The notes beneath the pieces are model-generated. The model saw nothing but the letters and a program-made list of their open reading frames with translations, searched no databases and was not told where the DNA came from. This document shows, in pieces, positions 63,484 to 64,000 of a stretch of 64,000 bases of DNA. Position 1 is the first letter of the stretch. The number at the start of each line of letters is the position of its first letter. Source of the DNA: Bacillus massilioanorexius (GTDB lineage Bacteria > Bacillota > Bacilli > Bacillales > DSM-1321); assembly GCF_902374955.1 (NCBI RefSeq), contig NZ_CABKRX010000102.1, positions 62,001-126,000 on the forward strand, read 5' to 3'. Both the position numbers and the translations under genes were made by a program.

Positions 63484-64000
63484 TTATTGAATAGAATCTG
63501 TGCACTTTGTTAAGCGCTTTAATATATCATGGTTCACCGTGATTCCTAACCCCGGTTGATTTGTCAAACGAATGAATGGAACATCATAATGTAAATCACC
63601 AATGTCTAAAGAAAATTTTAAAGGACCTGTTAGCTCAACACTTGTAATGATTTTTTTAGAGAAGGCTACATGAAATCCTGCTGCAGAGCCAATAGATGAT
63701 TCTACCATCGAACCAATTTGACATTCAATGCCTGCAAGTTCAGCTTGAGCGGCAAGTTTAACAGCTGGATAAATGCCACCGCATTTCATTAGTTTAATAT
63801 TTGCTTTATCTGCTGCTCGTCTTTTAATGACTTCTAACATTTCACGAGACCCTTTTATGCCTTCGTCAATCATTAATGGAAAAATACTTTTTGCTTTTAC
63901 TTCTACCATTCCTTCTAAATCATCTGCTAGTACTGGCTGTTCGATCCAATCAATCTGACAATCTTGCAATTGATGTAAAGCCATCAGGGTTGTTGAACTG
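63484..64000 (-). CDS. Enolase-superfamily dipeptide epimerase-like protein (5' end outside the window)
   Basis: The frame runs in from the right edge (SSTTLMALHQLQ) and gives about 172 C-terminal residues. The motifs WIEQPVLADD, LMIDEGIKGSREM, NIKLMKCGGIYPAVKLAAQAE and IGSMVESSIGSAAGFHVA are those of the muconate-cycloisomerase/dipeptide epimerase group: the metal-binding Glu/Asp and the Lys of KLMKCGGI are visible. L-Ala-D/L-Glu epimerase (YkfB-like) is the most likely activity. An o-succinylbenzoate synthase or N-acylamino-acid racemase is possible. Confidence 0.78.
   Translation of the reverse strand, partial: SSTTLMALHQLQDCQIDWIEQPVLADDLEGMVEVKAKSIFPLMIDEGIKGSREMLEVIKRRAADKANIKLMKCGGIYPAVKLAAQAELAGIECQIGSMVESSIGSAAGFHVAFSKKIITSVELTGPLKFSLDIGDLHYDVPFIRLTNQPGLGITVNHDILKRLTKCTDSIQ

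Overview
The window looks like chromosomal DNA of a low-GC Gram-positive endospore-former-type bacterium (Bacillaceae). The evidence is the AT-rich sequence, strong GGAGG-type ribosome binding sites with frequent TTG and GTG starts, U-tailed hairpin terminators, a YukEDCB/YueBC-type VII secretion locus in the Bacillus subtilis gene order, and a divergent citR/citA pair. No rRNA, tRNA or CRISPR array was seen.

Layout. 1-4244: tail of an unknown gene, then an ABC importer of the Fe3+/AfuA type on the minus strand. 4516-7026: a secreted PIG-L/LmbE deacetylase with a NEW3-like domain. 7226-14300: a sugar ABC importer (minus) beside a divergent YesM/YesN-type two-component system whose kinase gene is split by a frameshift. 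14486-21833: a sialic acid operon (lyase NanA, SGNH esterase, ABC binding protein and two permeases, epimerase NanE, ROK kinase NanK, RpiR regulator). 22118-25459: AraC-type regulator, DUF485 protein and ActP-like symporter. 26060-36061: complete type VII secretion system (YukE, YukD, YukC, YukBA, YueB, YueC). 36253-51180: polymorphic LXG-toxin region with mobile DNA. 51404-58296: lipoprotein, WYL regulator, GyrI-like protein, citR/citA, a methyltransferase with a broken start, EamA and TauE-type membrane proteins. 58490-62565: a minus-strand operon of CydC, CydD, a DUF454 protein and a small membrane protein behind a very good Fur box. 62754-64000: acetyltransferase and the 3' part of an enolase-superfamily epimerase.

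The most interesting part is the type VII secretion system followed by five toxin/immunity modules. Module A (LXG protein with an AHH-like nuclease tip, Imm11-like immunity) looks intact and has DUF5344 and DUF5082 partners. Module B is a bare HNH nuclease tip plus SUKH immunity beside an IS110 element. Module C (pretoxin plus HNH tip) lacks the LXG part and has a one-base deletion. Module D (LXG plus pretoxin plus HNH tip) would be full length except for a perfect 17-bp tandem duplication that breaks the frame. Module E (pretoxin plus LHH tip) lacks the LXG part and has two frameshifts. Modules D and E share an exact 233-bp direct repeat in the pretoxin segment, so one recombination event could place the E tip on the D LXG trunk. 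The layout suggests one or two expressed toxins followed by a store of tips, each still guarded by its own immunity gene. The IS110 transposase is preceded by a structured noncoding segment that is a candidate bridge RNA.

Several genes are broken by one-base changes in short A-runs or by short tandem duplications (kinase, methyltransferase, modules C, D and E). Either real slippage decay or phase switching, or sequencing error, could explain these. All function calls come from reading motifs and recalled family knowledge; no database search was run.
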